This document shows, in pieces, positions 9,911 to 17,766 of a stretch of 64,000 nucleotides of DNA. Positions within the stretch are counted from its first letter, which is position 1, and each line of letters begins with the position of its first letter. Origin of the DNA: Bacteroidales bacterium (GTDB lineage: Bacteria; Bacteroidota; Bacteroidia; Bacteroidales; P3); assembly GCA_017545365.1 (NCBI GenBank), contig JAFWOP010000024.1:43869-107868 (forward strand), written 5' to 3'. The notes beneath the pieces were generated by a model. It was not told the origin of the DNA, did not search any database, and was given only the letters and a program-made list of their open reading frames with translations. A program made the translations under genes and the position numbers.

Positions 9911-9990
9911 ACTATTCATGAATTTGTGAATGTATGAATTCGTTAATCTTTGATGAGCCAAGGACTAACACATTCACACATTCACACGTT
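9911..9990. repeat. Low-complexity intergenic spacer repeat (GTGAATGTATGAATT type)
   Basis: An 80-bp spacer built from short words such as gtgaatg/cattcac and gaattcgttaatctttgat. The word gttaatctttgat recurs exactly near 60406, and cacattcacac/gtgtgaacgtgt-type words recur at 22640-22670 and 60140-60175. The left half (ttgtgaatgtatgaatt) is complementary in style to the right half (acacattcacacattcac), so it can fold. No gene is seen in it. Confidence 0.5.
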
Positions 9991-9994
9991 CTTT

Positions 9995-10939
9995 TTACTT
10001 CTTACTTCTTAGTTTATTAAGTTCCCATCTGCGGATGTCGCGGGCCGTCACCATACCTTCTGGGTCAACCATAATCATGTAGGGGATATGGTTCACCGAC
10101 AGCTGCTGCAGGTAATGGGCGTCCCATCCGTTGGGATTGTCGTCGATATTGATGGTGAGGATGCACACGTCCTTCTCGGCAAAAAGGCTGGCGGCCTCCT
10201 CCTCCAGCTGCTTGCAGCGGTCGCACCAGGTGGCGCTGAAAAGAATCAGGGTGTATCCGTCGGCGTTGCGGCTTTGGGCAAAGGTGCAACGCTCCTTCTT
10301 GCTGTTGAGGAAGGCAAAGTCGGGCATCTCGCAGCCCTCAGCCACGATAGGAGTCTGGCGCAGCCACCGTTGCAGCAGAGTGTAGTGGTAGGTGTGCTTC
10401 GCCTCGCCCGCAATCTGCCCGATAAGCTGCCGCAGCGTCCCCTCGTCGAGGTTCGACATCTGCCTGTAGAGGATGAAGGGGAGGAAGATAGAGCCGGGGG
10501 TGTCCTTCAGCTGCTGACGCAGGAAGGCGTTGGGGTCGGAGGCGTTGTTCAGCCGTTCCATCATATAGCGGTACTCGCTATTGGAACGCGACCCCTTGAT
10601 GACCGAGGCATCGGGACGGGTGGCGTTCACATGGATGCTGATTTCTGAGCCGTCGAGGAAGAAATACAGCGGCTGGCTCATCGTCGGGTGCTCAATCGAG
10701 GCCAGCACCGGACGCTCCACCGCACCCGAAAAGAAGAACATGCCCTTGTTGGCTTTGTTGGTGAACGAATGCATCGTCGAGTCCCCATCGTAGATATTGA
10801 GGGTGAAAACACCCGTCAGACTGCTCTCGCCGCTAATTTCGTATTGCTGGCCAAAGCAGAGCAGGGGGAGGAACAATAAGAAGAAAGCCAATCCCACAGG
10901 GCCTGCTGTCTTGCGCCTGCCGAGGCTTGTATTAGGCAT
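9995..10939 (-). CDS. Exported thioredoxin-like protein with N-terminal DUF4369-like domain
   Basis: A 314-residue exported protein. The signal peptide is LAFFLLFLPLLCFG followed by Gln. The N-terminal ~100 residues (ISGESSLTGVFTLNIYDGDS, then VERPVLASIEHP) resemble the DUF4369 beta-sandwich found on Bacteroidota TlpA proteins. The C-terminal domain is thioredoxin-fold, with active-site WCDRCKQ near residue 236 and the cis-Pro segment HIPYMIMVDPEG. The conserved CxxC argues for periplasmic disulfide or reductant chemistry. The family is often implicated in cytochrome or surface-protein maturation, but the substrate is unknown. It is transcribed after the small lipoprotein at 10951-11163. Confidence 0.82.
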   Translation of the reverse strand: MPNTSLGRRKTAGPVGLAFFLLFLPLLCFGQQYEISGESSLTGVFTLNIYDGDSTMHSFTNKANKGMFFFSGAVERPVLASIEHPTMSQPLYFFLDGSEISIHVNATRPDASVIKGSRSNSEYRYMMERLNNASDPNAFLRQQLKDTPGSIFLPFILYRQMSNLDEGTLRQLIGQIAGEAKHTYHYTLLQRWLRQTPIVAEGCEMPDFAFLNSKKERCTFAQSRNADGYTLILFSATWCDRCKQLEEEAASLFAEKDVCILTINIDDNPNGWDAHYLQQLSVNHIPYMIMVDPEGMVTARDIRRWELNKLRSKK

Positions 10940-10950
10940 ACGGTTCCCGA

Positions 10951-11163
10951 TTAATATGAACGATAGGTAGAACCGTTTTTGGAGTTGGTGCCTCTAACGG
11001 AAATGTTCGACTTAACGGTCTTGCTGCTTTTATATTTTTTCGCAGGATACATGGTCGCATCGGAAGAAGAACCGCACGAGCTGAAACCGCAGCTGGCAAT
11101 CATCATGCCCACCACTAAAAAGAGTGCAACGGAGACTTTTGAGTGTTTTTTCATATTCTTCAA
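10951..11163 (-). CDS. Small lipoprotein of unknown function
   Basis: A 70-residue product with a lipoprotein signal peptide: basic MKNMKKHSKVS, hydrophobic VALFLVVGMM, and lipobox IASC. The mature part is short, Ser/Lys-rich and probably disordered (SSKTVKSNISVRGTNSKNGS). It lies 11 bp upstream of the thioredoxin-like gene on the same strand, suggesting cotranscription. A second start three codons in (MKKHSK) is possible. No family is recognised. Confidence 0.7.
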   Translation of the reverse strand: MKNMKKHSKVSVALFLVVGMMIASCGFSSCGSSSDATMYPAKKYKSSKTVKSNISVRGTNSKNGSTYRSY

Positions 11164-11287
11164 TAATTACTATATAACGTTAATCTTCAATAATATATAC
11201 ATGCAAATGATGGCATCTGAACCCATCATTCGACATTACAAAATAACAAATTTTTCTTCAGATAGCCAAACTTTTTCAGATTTTTTG

Positions 11288-11297
11288 TAACTTTGCA
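11288..11297 (+). promoter_or_regulatory. Bacteroidota -7 promoter box (TAACTTTGCA)
   Basis: TAACTTTGCA, a good TAnnTTTGC match, lies 86 bases before the ATG at 11383. It is the likely promoter of the small membrane protein-efp-M28-Rieske run. Confidence 0.6.
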
Positions 11298-11382
11298 ACT
11301 TGAAAAAAGTATAAACAACACTCATGATAATATACATATATAATAGACTATTAGTGTATTATCGTGAAAAACAAGTACTCTA

Positions 11383-11652
11383 ATGGACTATCAAAAAACA
11401 TTACGAATCTACGAGTGGATTTCATATATCCTCATCCTCGGTGCCACCGTCGCCTACTTCCTCCTGCGTGCCCAAGGCCCGTGGGCCCTTAACCTCACCC
11501 TCTGCATCCTGGTGCTCGCCGTCTTCTGCCGCCTCATGATGGAGCGCACACGCCGTCAGGCCGCCGATGCCGAGAACGACGAGTTGAAAAACGACCTCCG
11601 CCGCCTCACCCAGCTCTATGCCGAGGAAAAGAAAAAGAACGAGAAAAAGTAA
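11383..11652 (+). CDS. Small two-helix membrane protein
   Basis: The 89-residue product has two predicted transmembrane helices (ISYILILGATVAYFLL and LNLTLCILVLAVFCRLM) separated by a short loop. A cytosolic, highly charged coiled-coil tail follows (ENDELKNDLRRLTQLYAEEK) and ends in lysines. The gene lies 41 bp upstream of efp in the same direction, downstream of a good promoter. No family is recognised, and the position next to efp gives no clear functional link. Confidence 0.7.
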   Translation: MDYQKTLRIYEWISYILILGATVAYFLLRAQGPWALNLTLCILVLAVFCRLMMERTRRQAADAENDELKNDLRRLTQLYAEEKKKNEKK

Positions 11653-11693
11653 AGTAATCAATAAATCATCCAAACCAACATCATTTTTTATTT

Positions 11694-12257
11694 ATGGCAA
11701 CAACAGCTGATATCAAGAACGGACTCTGCATCAATTTCAACAACGACATCTACACCATCGTCGAATTCCTCCATGTCAAACCCGGTAAGGGCGCCGCCTT
11801 TGTGCGTACCAAAATGCGCAACGTCAAAACCGGCCGCATGCTGGATAACACCTTCCCCAGCGGTGCTAAAATCGACATCGTCCGCGTCGAACGCCGTCCC
11901 TACACCTACCTCTACAAAGAAGGCGACATGCACGTGTTCATGCACACCGAAACCTACGAGCAAATCTATATCCCCGAAGCCATCATCAACGCTCCCCAGT
12001 TCCTCAAGGACGGACAGTATGTCGAAGTCACTGTCGAAGCCGACACCGAGACCCCCCTCATCTGCGAGCTTCCCCCCTTCATCGAGACTGTTGTCACCTA
12101 CACCGAACCAGGCTTCGCCGGCAACACCGCCACCAACGCCATGAAAGATGCCACCGTCGAACCGGGCGTACAAATCCGTGTCCCACTCTTCATCAAAGAA
12201 GGCGAGCGCATCAAGGTCGACACCCGCACCAACGAATACGCCGAGCGCATCAAATAA
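11694..12257 (+). CDS. efp: Translation elongation factor P
   Basis: A full-length (187 aa) EF-P, which relieves ribosomes stalled at polyproline stretches. The N-terminal KOW-like domain carries the tip loop [13 protein letters not shown], where the Lys at position 32 is the residue post-translationally modified in many bacteria. The central and C-terminal OB domains follow ([20 protein letters not shown] and [20 protein letters not shown]). No modification enzyme (EpmA, EarP or deoxyhypusine-type) is visible in this window. It lies in a plus-strand run with the M28 and Rieske-like lipoprotein genes. Confidence 0.97.
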   Translation: MATTADIKNGLCINFNNDIYTIVEFLHVKPGKGAAFVRTKMRNVKTGRMLDNTFPSGAKIDIVRVERRPYTYLYKEGDMHVFMHTETYEQIYIPEAIINAPQFLKDGQYVEVTVEADTETPLICELPPFIETVVTYTEPGFAGNTATNAMKDATVEPGVQIRVPLFIKEGERIKVDTRTNEYAERIK

Positions 12258-12286
12258 CATCACTACTAAGAGGTAAGAACTAAGAA

Positions 12287-13321
12287 GTGAAAAACACCTT
12301 TCAAAAATCACATTTCGCAGTTCTCACCCTGCTGGTCGCATGTGCCCTTCTTGCCACAGCCTGTCATCGTGGCAGCAAGGGCACCACTTCTGTAGTGCAG
12401 GGTGTGGACTATGCTGCTGTGGAAGTACCCCTGTTCGATGCCGACAGTGCCTACCACTTTGTGGAAGCCCAAGTGGCATGTGGCTACCGCACCCCCGGCA
12501 GCGAAGGACAACGTCGCTGTGCCGACTACCTGGTGCGACAAATGCGCCGCTGGTGCGACACAGTGATAGTACAGGACTTCCCCACCACCCTCTGGGACGG
12601 CCGCGAGGTGCGGGGCAAGAACATCATCGCCTCCATTGAAGGCCCCGAAGGCACCCCGGCCAACAAACGCATCCTGCTGGCCGCCCATTGGGACAGCCGC
12701 CTGTGGGCCGACCACGACCACGACCCCGCCAACCATCGCAAACCCTTCGACGGCGCCAACGACGGTGCCAGCGGCGTGGGCGTGCTGATGGAACTGGCGC
12801 GTGCCATCGCCTCCCAGCCCTTGGATGTGGCGGTGGACTTCATCTTCTTCGACATCGAAGACCAAGGTGTGCCCGACTGGGCCGACACCTACAAGGAGGA
12901 CAGCTGGTGCCTCGGCTCGCAGTACTGGAGCCGCAACCCCCATGTGCCCTACTACACAGCCGTCTATGGCGTGCTCCTCGACATGGTGGGCACACAGAAG
13001 CCCCGCTACACCAAAGAACAAATCAGCCGCACCTTCGCCGGCAACATCATGAACAAGATGTGGGCGGTGGCCGATGCCCTGGGCTATGGCAAAATCTTCG
13101 TCAACAGCGACACCGACCCCATCCTCGACGACCACTACTATGTCAACCGTCTGGCCGGAGTCCCCATGATTGACGTGGTGCAGAACAACGAAGGATGCAG
13201 TTTCTTCAAACACTGGCACACCATGGGTGACAACATGGAGCATGTCGATTCCAAAAGCCTCAAAACCATCGGTGAAGTGCTTCTCAAAATGCTCTATGGC
13301 GACTATGGCGCACAGTCCTGA
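12287..13321 (+). CDS. M28-family lipoprotein, glutaminyl-peptide cyclotransferase-like
   Basis: A 344-residue lipoprotein (VLTLLVACALLATAC). The M28/glutaminyl-cyclase fold is clear: LLAAHWDSR with His134, the metal ligand in FDGANDGASGVGVLMEL (Asp159), FIFFDIEDQG (Glu191), and HTMGDN (His311). The HT-x-x-DN ending and single-zinc pattern resemble the type II glutaminyl cyclases known from Porphyromonas rather than ordinary aminopeptidases. That enzyme converts N-terminal Gln to pyroglutamate in the periplasm. Thirteen predicted exported proteins in this window expose Gln at +1, which fits. It overlaps the next gene by 17 bp. An aminopeptidase activity is not excluded. Confidence 0.85.
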   Translation: MKNTFQKSHFAVLTLLVACALLATACHRGSKGTTSVVQGVDYAAVEVPLFDADSAYHFVEAQVACGYRTPGSEGQRRCADYLVRQMRRWCDTVIVQDFPTTLWDGREVRGKNIIASIEGPEGTPANKRILLAAHWDSRLWADHDHDPANHRKPFDGANDGASGVGVLMELARAIASQPLDVAVDFIFFDIEDQGVPDWADTYKEDSWCLGSQYWSRNPHVPYYTAVYGVLLDMVGTQKPRYTKEQISRTFAGNIMNKMWAVADALGYGKIFVNSDTDPILDDHYYVNRLAGVPMIDVVQNNEGCSFFKHWHTMGDNMEHVDSKSLKTIGEVLLKMLYGDYGAQS

Positions 13322-13799
13322 ACGGAGAGCTCGGAGTCCGCTGAGGACTTCGAACCCTCCGTGCTTAGGGAGAGACAAAGCGTATCTCCTCCTCTTGGCT
13401 GTTGCCGGGATGCTGCTCCTGGCCTCTTGTGGCAAAGAGAACCGTTGCCAAGTCCCCTTTGGCGAAGCCACCTGCCAAATCGACCCCAACTCACCCCTCT
13501 ATCCCGGCATCAACAACTGCGACGGCTACGAATACCTGGTAGGGGGCTATCAGGGCATTGTAGTAGTGCGCACCAGCTGGAACGACTTCGCTGCCTACGA
13601 GCGCACCTGCCCTGCCGACAGCGGCCGTCTTGAAATGGCCGAAGGCTACGGCAACATCATCTTGGAATGCCCCATCTGCCATTCCCAATTCAACACCTTC
13701 GGCGACGGCGCGCCGCTCAACAACAGCCGCACCTACTGCTACCTCTACCAATACGGCACCCACTACGACGGCAGCACCCTATACATCAGCAACTATTGA
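13305..13799 (+). CDS. Rieske-fold-like lipoprotein with altered metal ligands
   Basis: The ATG at 13305, overlapping the previous gene by 17 bp, gives a 164-residue protein with an Arg-rich n-region (RRARSPLRTS), a hydrophobic core and lipobox LLLASC. An ATG at 13296 is also possible. The mature part resembles the Rieske [2Fe-2S] fold: FAAYERTCPADSG followed by IILECPICHSQFNTFGDGAP. A canonical Rieske site uses C-x-H and C-x-x-H. Here the first His is absent (CPA), and the second box reads C-P-I-C-H, so the cluster may be lost or Cys-ligated. Function is unknown; it may be a periplasmic redox or structural lipoprotein. Confidence 0.72.
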   Translation: MAHSPERRARSPLRTSNPPCLGRDKAYLLLLAVAGMLLLASCGKENRCQVPFGEATCQIDPNSPLYPGINNCDGYEYLVGGYQGIVVVRTSWNDFAAYERTCPADSGRLEMAEGYGNIILECPICHSQFNTFGDGAPLNNSRTYCYLYQYGTHYDGSTLYISNY

Positions 13800-13945
13800 T
13801 AGTGCCCCGTCTGCCCTTCTCCCCGCTGGCTCATAGCATTCCTTTCATCCCTCCTTCGCTCCATCTCCACTCATTGTAGGTTACTTCAAAGAAATGACTA
13901 AGATGCATCTAGGATTCCCTATCCTAAAAGGATCTAATAATGAGT

Positions 13946-13970
13946 TTAGGTTTAGCTTCTTAAAACCTAA
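13946..13970. other. Hairpin between convergent operons
   Basis: TTAGGTTT (13946-13953) pairs with AAACCTAA (13963-13970). It sits between the ends of the Rieske-like gene and queD, which are convergent. There is no T-run, so any terminator role is weak. Confidence 0.3.
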
Positions 13971-14001
13971 GCTGCAATGTCTGTGTGGTGTAATGAAAGG
14001 G

Positions 14002-14439
14002 TTAGAGAATTAACTCGGCGCAGGAGGACTCGGTCTCGTACAATTTGAGAGAGTAGAGACGGGTGGGGGCGGGGAAGGCTCCGTCGAGGAGGTGGGCAAA
14101 GTGGAGGAGCAGGTTCTCCGTGGTGGGCTGGAAGTCCACCCATATCAGTTTGGCGGCAAAGCCTCCAAAGGAATCTTCGGGCAACTGCCCGTCGGCGGTT
14201 TTGGGGAGTACGAGGGCATGGTCGAAAGGGTCGACGATGTGTTTCTGCACGGTCTCTTTCAGTATGCCGAAGTCAAGCACCATACCGTCGGCGGAGGCTC
14301 CCTCCTGCTGCAGGGGGGAGCCTTCGACGGTGACATATAGTTTGTAGGAATGGCCGTGGATGTTGTGGCACTTGCCTTGATAGGAGGGCAGCGCGTGGGC
14401 CATTTCGAAGGTGAACCGTTTGGTGAGGCGCAGCAGCAT
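14002..14439 (-). CDS. queD: 6-carboxytetrahydropterin synthase (QueD/PTPS family)
   Basis: The 145-residue protein has the family's zinc ligands in FEMAHAL and HNIHGHSY, plus the catalytic Cys in GKCHNIHGH. MVLDFGILK and the C-terminal Glu (LKLYETESS) complete the active site. It converts dihydroneopterin triphosphate to 6-carboxy-5,6,7,8-tetrahydropterin on the way to queuosine/7-deazaguanine. No queC, queE or folE is nearby, so the pathway must be completed elsewhere. It is last in the mrdA-rodA-clpX-nitroreductase run, four bases after the nitroreductase stop. Confidence 0.93.
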   Translation of the reverse strand: MLLRLTKRFTFEMAHALPSYQGKCHNIHGHSYKLYVTVEGSPLQQEGASADGMVLDFGILKETVQKHIVDPFDHALVLPKTADGQLPEDSFGGFAAKLIWVDFQPTTENLLLHFAHLLDGAFPAPTRLYSLKLYETESSCAELIL

Positions 14440-14443
14440 GGGC

Positions 14444-15160
14444 TTATCTTAATCCTACAGGGTGGGCCAGCATGGCGCGGCCGTTGGTGATGCCGAGAAT
14501 CTTGTGGATTTCGTCGCGGTTGATGCCGCCGCAGGCGACAGTGGCGAGGTTGGCAGAGGCGCAGAAGAGGTAGATGTTCTGGCTGATATAGCCTGCGTCG
14601 ACGGCTGCGTAGAAGTCGCGGTCCTCGGTCTGTTTGAATTTCTTCATGCGGTCGTAGTTGGCTACCATCACGATGGAGACAGGAGCGACGGCGAAGAATT
14701 TCTGCTGGCTGATTTTCTCGCGGTAGTCGCCCTTGACTTTCATTTCTATAGAGTTCTTCTCGGCATTATAGAGATAGATGCCTTCGCGGGTGAAGAGGTA
14801 GATGTCGTATTCTTGGGCGTTGATGGCCGAAGGGACTACGCGTTTGCCCTCTTCGGGGCGGTTGATGCCGTAGGCACTCCAGAGGAGGCTGGACACAAAC
14901 TCCATGGGGATTTCCTCCTCGCGGATGTCGCGGTGGGTGGCGCGGAGTTTGAAGGCCTCCATAAGCGGGGCATGCAGACCTTCGAACGTCATGGGCAACT
15001 CGATGGTTTCAAGTGTCGGGAGGGAGATGACACTTCCGTCGGCATTCAGGTTGGAGGTGGCGCTTTGGGATGGCACCTTCTTGGAAAGGGTTTTCTTTTG
15101 TGCCTGGACTCCGCAGAAAGCGAGAAGCAGGGCGGTTGTGAGGATGATTACTTTTTTCAT
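14444..15160 (-). CDS. Exported nitroreductase-family protein
   Basis: A 238-residue nitroreductase fold (FMN-dependent family). The signal peptide [20 protein letters not shown] is followed by Gln-Lys-Lys. Family marks include [22 protein letters not shown], the [18 protein letters not shown] segment and the C-terminal [14 protein letters not shown]. An exported flavoprotein nitroreductase is unusual but is known in Bacteroidota as the SagB/ThcOx-like dehydrogenase group. Substrate is unknown. It overlaps the clpX stop by four bases, so the two are translationally coupled. Confidence 0.85.
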   Translation of the reverse strand: MKKVIILTTALLLAFCGVQAQKKTLSKKVPSQSATSNLNADGSVISLPTLETIELPMTFEGLHAPLMEAFKLRATHRDIREEEIPMEFVSSLLWSAYGINRPEEGKRVVPSAINAQEYDIYLFTREGIYLYNAEKNSIEMKVKGDYREKISQQKFFAVAPVSIVMVANYDRMKKFKQTEDRDFYAAVDAGYISQNIYLFCASANLATVACGGINRDEIHKILGITNGRAMLAHPVGLR

Positions 15161-16407
15161 TTTAATGTCGGGTTTATATTTGACTTATTGATTTTCTCTA
15201 ACGCCATCTTTTTGGTGATGTGCACCTGAGTGCCTTTTTTGAGGGTGGGGAGGTCGAACATGATGTCGGTCATGATGGACTCCATGATAGAGCGTAGGCC
15301 GCGGGCGCCCAGTTTGTAGGCCACGGCGGTGTCGACAACGGCGTCCAGGGCTCCTTTGTCGAATAGCAGCTCCACGCCGTCCATTTTGAACAGTTCTTGA
15401 TATTGTTTGGTGATGGCGTTCTTGGGTTCGGTGAGGATGCGGTGGAGGGCCTGTGGGTCGAGGGGGTCGAGGTGGGTGAGCAGGGGGAAGCGTCCCACCA
15501 GCTCGGGGATGAGGCCGAAATGCTTCAGGTCCATCGGTAGGATGTAGTGCAGCATGTTCTCGCGGTCGATGTTCTCGCGGGTGCGGGTGCCGTTGTAGCC
15601 TATGACGTTGGCTTTTACGCGCGAGGCGATGGTGCGGTCGATGCCGTCGAAGGCACCACCGGCGATGAAGAGGATGTTGCGGGTGTCGACCTGTATCATC
15701 TTCTGCTCGGGGTGTTTGCGCCCGCCGTTGGGCGGCACGTTGACCACGGCTCCTTCGAGCAGCTTGAGCATGGCCTGCTGCACGCCTTCGCCCGACACGT
15801 CGCGGGTGATGGAGGGGTTGTCGCTCTTACGGGCTATCTTGTCAATCTCGTCGATGAACACAATGCCCCGTTCGGCGGCGGCCACGTCGTAGTCGGCGGC
15901 CTGCAGCAGGCGCACCAGCACATTCTCCACGTCGTCGCCCACGTAGCCGGCCTCGGTGAGCGTGGTGGCGTCGGCGATGCAGAAGGGCACGTTGAGGATG
16001 CGGGCGATGGTGCGGGCCAGGAGGGTCTTGCCGGTGCCGGTCTCACCTACGATGATGATGTTTGATTTCTCTATCTCCACATCGTTGGTGTTGTTGTGTT
16101 CGGAGTAGTATTTGAGGCGTTTGTAGTGGTTGTATACGGCCACGGAGAGGACTCGCTTGGCTTCGTCCTGTCCGATGACATATTGGTCGAGATGGTCTTT
16201 GATTTCCTGTGGGAGCGGAATGTGTGAGCTGCTGTTGTCGGTGTGGCTGGCAGCAGGGGCGGATAGGTTTTCTTTAAGGATTTCGTTGGCTTGTTGTACG
16301 CAGGCATCGCAGATGAATCCGTTGAGTCCTGTGAAGAGGAGGTGGGTCTGCGATTCGGGACGGCCGCAGAAACTGCAATGGTTTTCAGAGGTAGGTTTCT
16401 TGGGCAT
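15157..16407 (-). CDS. clpX: ATP-dependent Clp protease ATP-binding subunit ClpX
   Basis: The 416-residue AAA+ unfoldase has an N-terminal zinc-binding domain (CSFCGRPE and FICDACV), Walker A GETGTGKT, Walker [11 protein letters not shown], sensor and pore segments ([10 protein letters not shown]), and the C-terminal substrate-binding domain ([20 protein letters not shown]). It unfolds tagged proteins and feeds them to ClpP, which is encoded separately at 46530-47192. The gene is in the minus-strand run downstream of rodA, 27 bp after its stop. Confidence 0.98.
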   Translation of the reverse strand: MPKKPTSENHCSFCGRPESQTHLLFTGLNGFICDACVQQANEILKENLSAPAASHTDNSSSHIPLPQEIKDHLDQYVIGQDEAKRVLSVAVYNHYKRLKYYSEHNNTNDVEIEKSNIIIVGETGTGKTLLARTIARILNVPFCIADATTLTEAGYVGDDVENVLVRLLQAADYDVAAAERGIVFIDEIDKIARKSDNPSITRDVSGEGVQQAMLKLLEGAVVNVPPNGGRKHPEQKMIQVDTRNILFIAGGAFDGIDRTIASRVKANVIGYNGTRTRENIDRENMLHYILPMDLKHFGLIPELVGRFPLLTHLDPLDPQALHRILTEPKNAITKQYQELFKMDGVELLFDKGALDAVVDTAVAYKLGARGLRSIMESIMTDIMFDLPTLKKGTQVHITKKMALEKINKSNINPTLK

Positions 16408-16434
16408 GTGAAGAGTGGATTTGTTAGTTGTTGT

Positions 16435-17706
16435 TTAAATCAGAGCGTTACGGTCGGCATCTTGCCGGATGAATATGAAGAGCAGGATGGTGAAGGCTAT
16501 GAGCGAGGAGCCTCCGTAGCTGAAGAAGGGCAAGGGGATGCCGATGACGGGCACCAGTCCGAGGACCATGCCTACGTTGATGAAGAAATGGAAGAAGAGG
16601 ATGGAGGCTACGGAATAGCCATAGAAGCGTGCAAAGGTGGAGCGTTGACGTTCGGCCATGGCCACGAGGTGGATGAGCAGTCCGAGGTATGCAGCGATGA
16701 GGGCCAGGCATCCGAGGAAGCCCCATTCCTCGCCTACGGTGCAGAAGATGAAGTCGGTCTCCTGCTCGGGCACGAAGTCGGCCTTGGTGATGGTGCCGTT
16801 GAGGAAGCCTTTGCCAAACAGGCCGCCGGAGCCGATGGCTATCTTGGCCTGGTCGACATTGTAGCCCACCCCCTGGGGGTCTTCGATTTTGCCGAGGAGG
16901 ACGTAGATGCGGTCGCGCTGGTGCGACTCGAGGATGTGCTCGAAGGTGAAGTCGACCGAGATGACAAAAAGGCTGCATACGAGGAAGAAGAAGAAGGTGT
17001 GCCAGTAGTTCTTCGACGTGCGCTTGGAGAGCCATACGAAGAGGTAGAGGAGGCAGATGGCCAGGAGGATGCCGATGAGCAGGTAGCGGTTGATGAGCAG
17101 GGCGGAGAGGAAGAGGGCGATGGCGAGAAGGCCTATGAGGAGTATGTACTGCGAAAGACCTTCACGGTAGAAGGGCAGCACGAAGGCGAGGAATACCAGG
17201 GCCGAGCCTGTGTCGTGCTGTAGGAGGATGAGTGCCGCAGGGATGAGCAGCATGATGAGGAGGGTGGCCTTGGTCTGGGTCTTGGTGAGGTCGATGTCGA
17301 TGGCACTGATGTATTTCGCCAGCACCAGGGCTGTGGCGAACTTGGCAAATTCGGACGGCTGTAGTTTGAACACCCCGAAGTCTATCCATGACTGTCCGCC
17401 GTTGGTGACGGTGCCTATAAAGAGCGTCACAACAAGCAGCAGTATCATGAATATGTATATGAAGTAGGCGGCATTGGAGAAGAAGCGGGGCTGTATGAAA
17501 AGGATGCATACGGCCATCAGCAGCGCTATGCCAATCCACAGGAGCTGTTTGCCGTGCTGCACCGTGAAGTCGAAGACGGAGGGGTGCATCTCGTTGTAAC
17601 AGGCGGCGTAGATGTTCACCCATCCAAACAGGACGATGCCCAGGTAGAGGGCTATGGTGAGCCAGTCGAACCGTTTCTTTTCTGTTGTTGTCGTTGTTGG
17701 GGTCAA
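16435..17706 (-). CDS. rodA: Rod shape-determining SEDS glycosyltransferase RodA
   Basis: The 423-residue polytopic membrane protein is of the FtsW/RodA/SpoVE family. Signature stretches are GGQSWIDFGVFKLQPSEFAK, the HDTGSALVF segment, FVPEQETDFIFCTVGEEWGF and the last-loop IPLPFFSYGGSSLI. It polymerises lipid II into glycan strands for sidewall growth together with PBP2, encoded immediately upstream. It is somewhat longer than E. coli RodA because of an extra hydrophobic section before the periplasmic loop, as is usual in Bacteroidota. Confidence 0.96.
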   Translation of the reverse strand: MTPTTTTTEKKRFDWLTIALYLGIVLFGWVNIYAACYNEMHPSVFDFTVQHGKQLLWIGIALLMAVCILFIQPRFFSNAAYFIYIFMILLLVVTLFIGTVTNGGQSWIDFGVFKLQPSEFAKFATALVLAKYISAIDIDLTKTQTKATLLIMLLIPAALILLQHDTGSALVFLAFVLPFYREGLSQYILLIGLLAIALFLSALLINRYLLIGILLAICLLYLFVWLSKRTSKNYWHTFFFFLVCSLFVISVDFTFEHILESHQRDRIYVLLGKIEDPQGVGYNVDQAKIAIGSGGLFGKGFLNGTITKADFVPEQETDFIFCTVGEEWGFLGCLALIAAYLGLLIHLVAMAERQRSTFARFYGYSVASILFFHFFINVGMVLGLVPVIGIPLPFFSYGGSSLIAFTILLFIFIRQDADRNALI

Positions 17707-17766
17707 AATATCGTTTGTTTTCTGTTTGTGAAAGAGTGGTTGTAAGGGAAGAATCCTTTCGGTCGA

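Noticed and set aside
12308..13489. Long minus-strand open frame over the M28 lipoprotein gene
   Set aside because: It mirrors a plus-strand gene with clear zinc-ligand motifs; high GC codons leave the reverse frame open.
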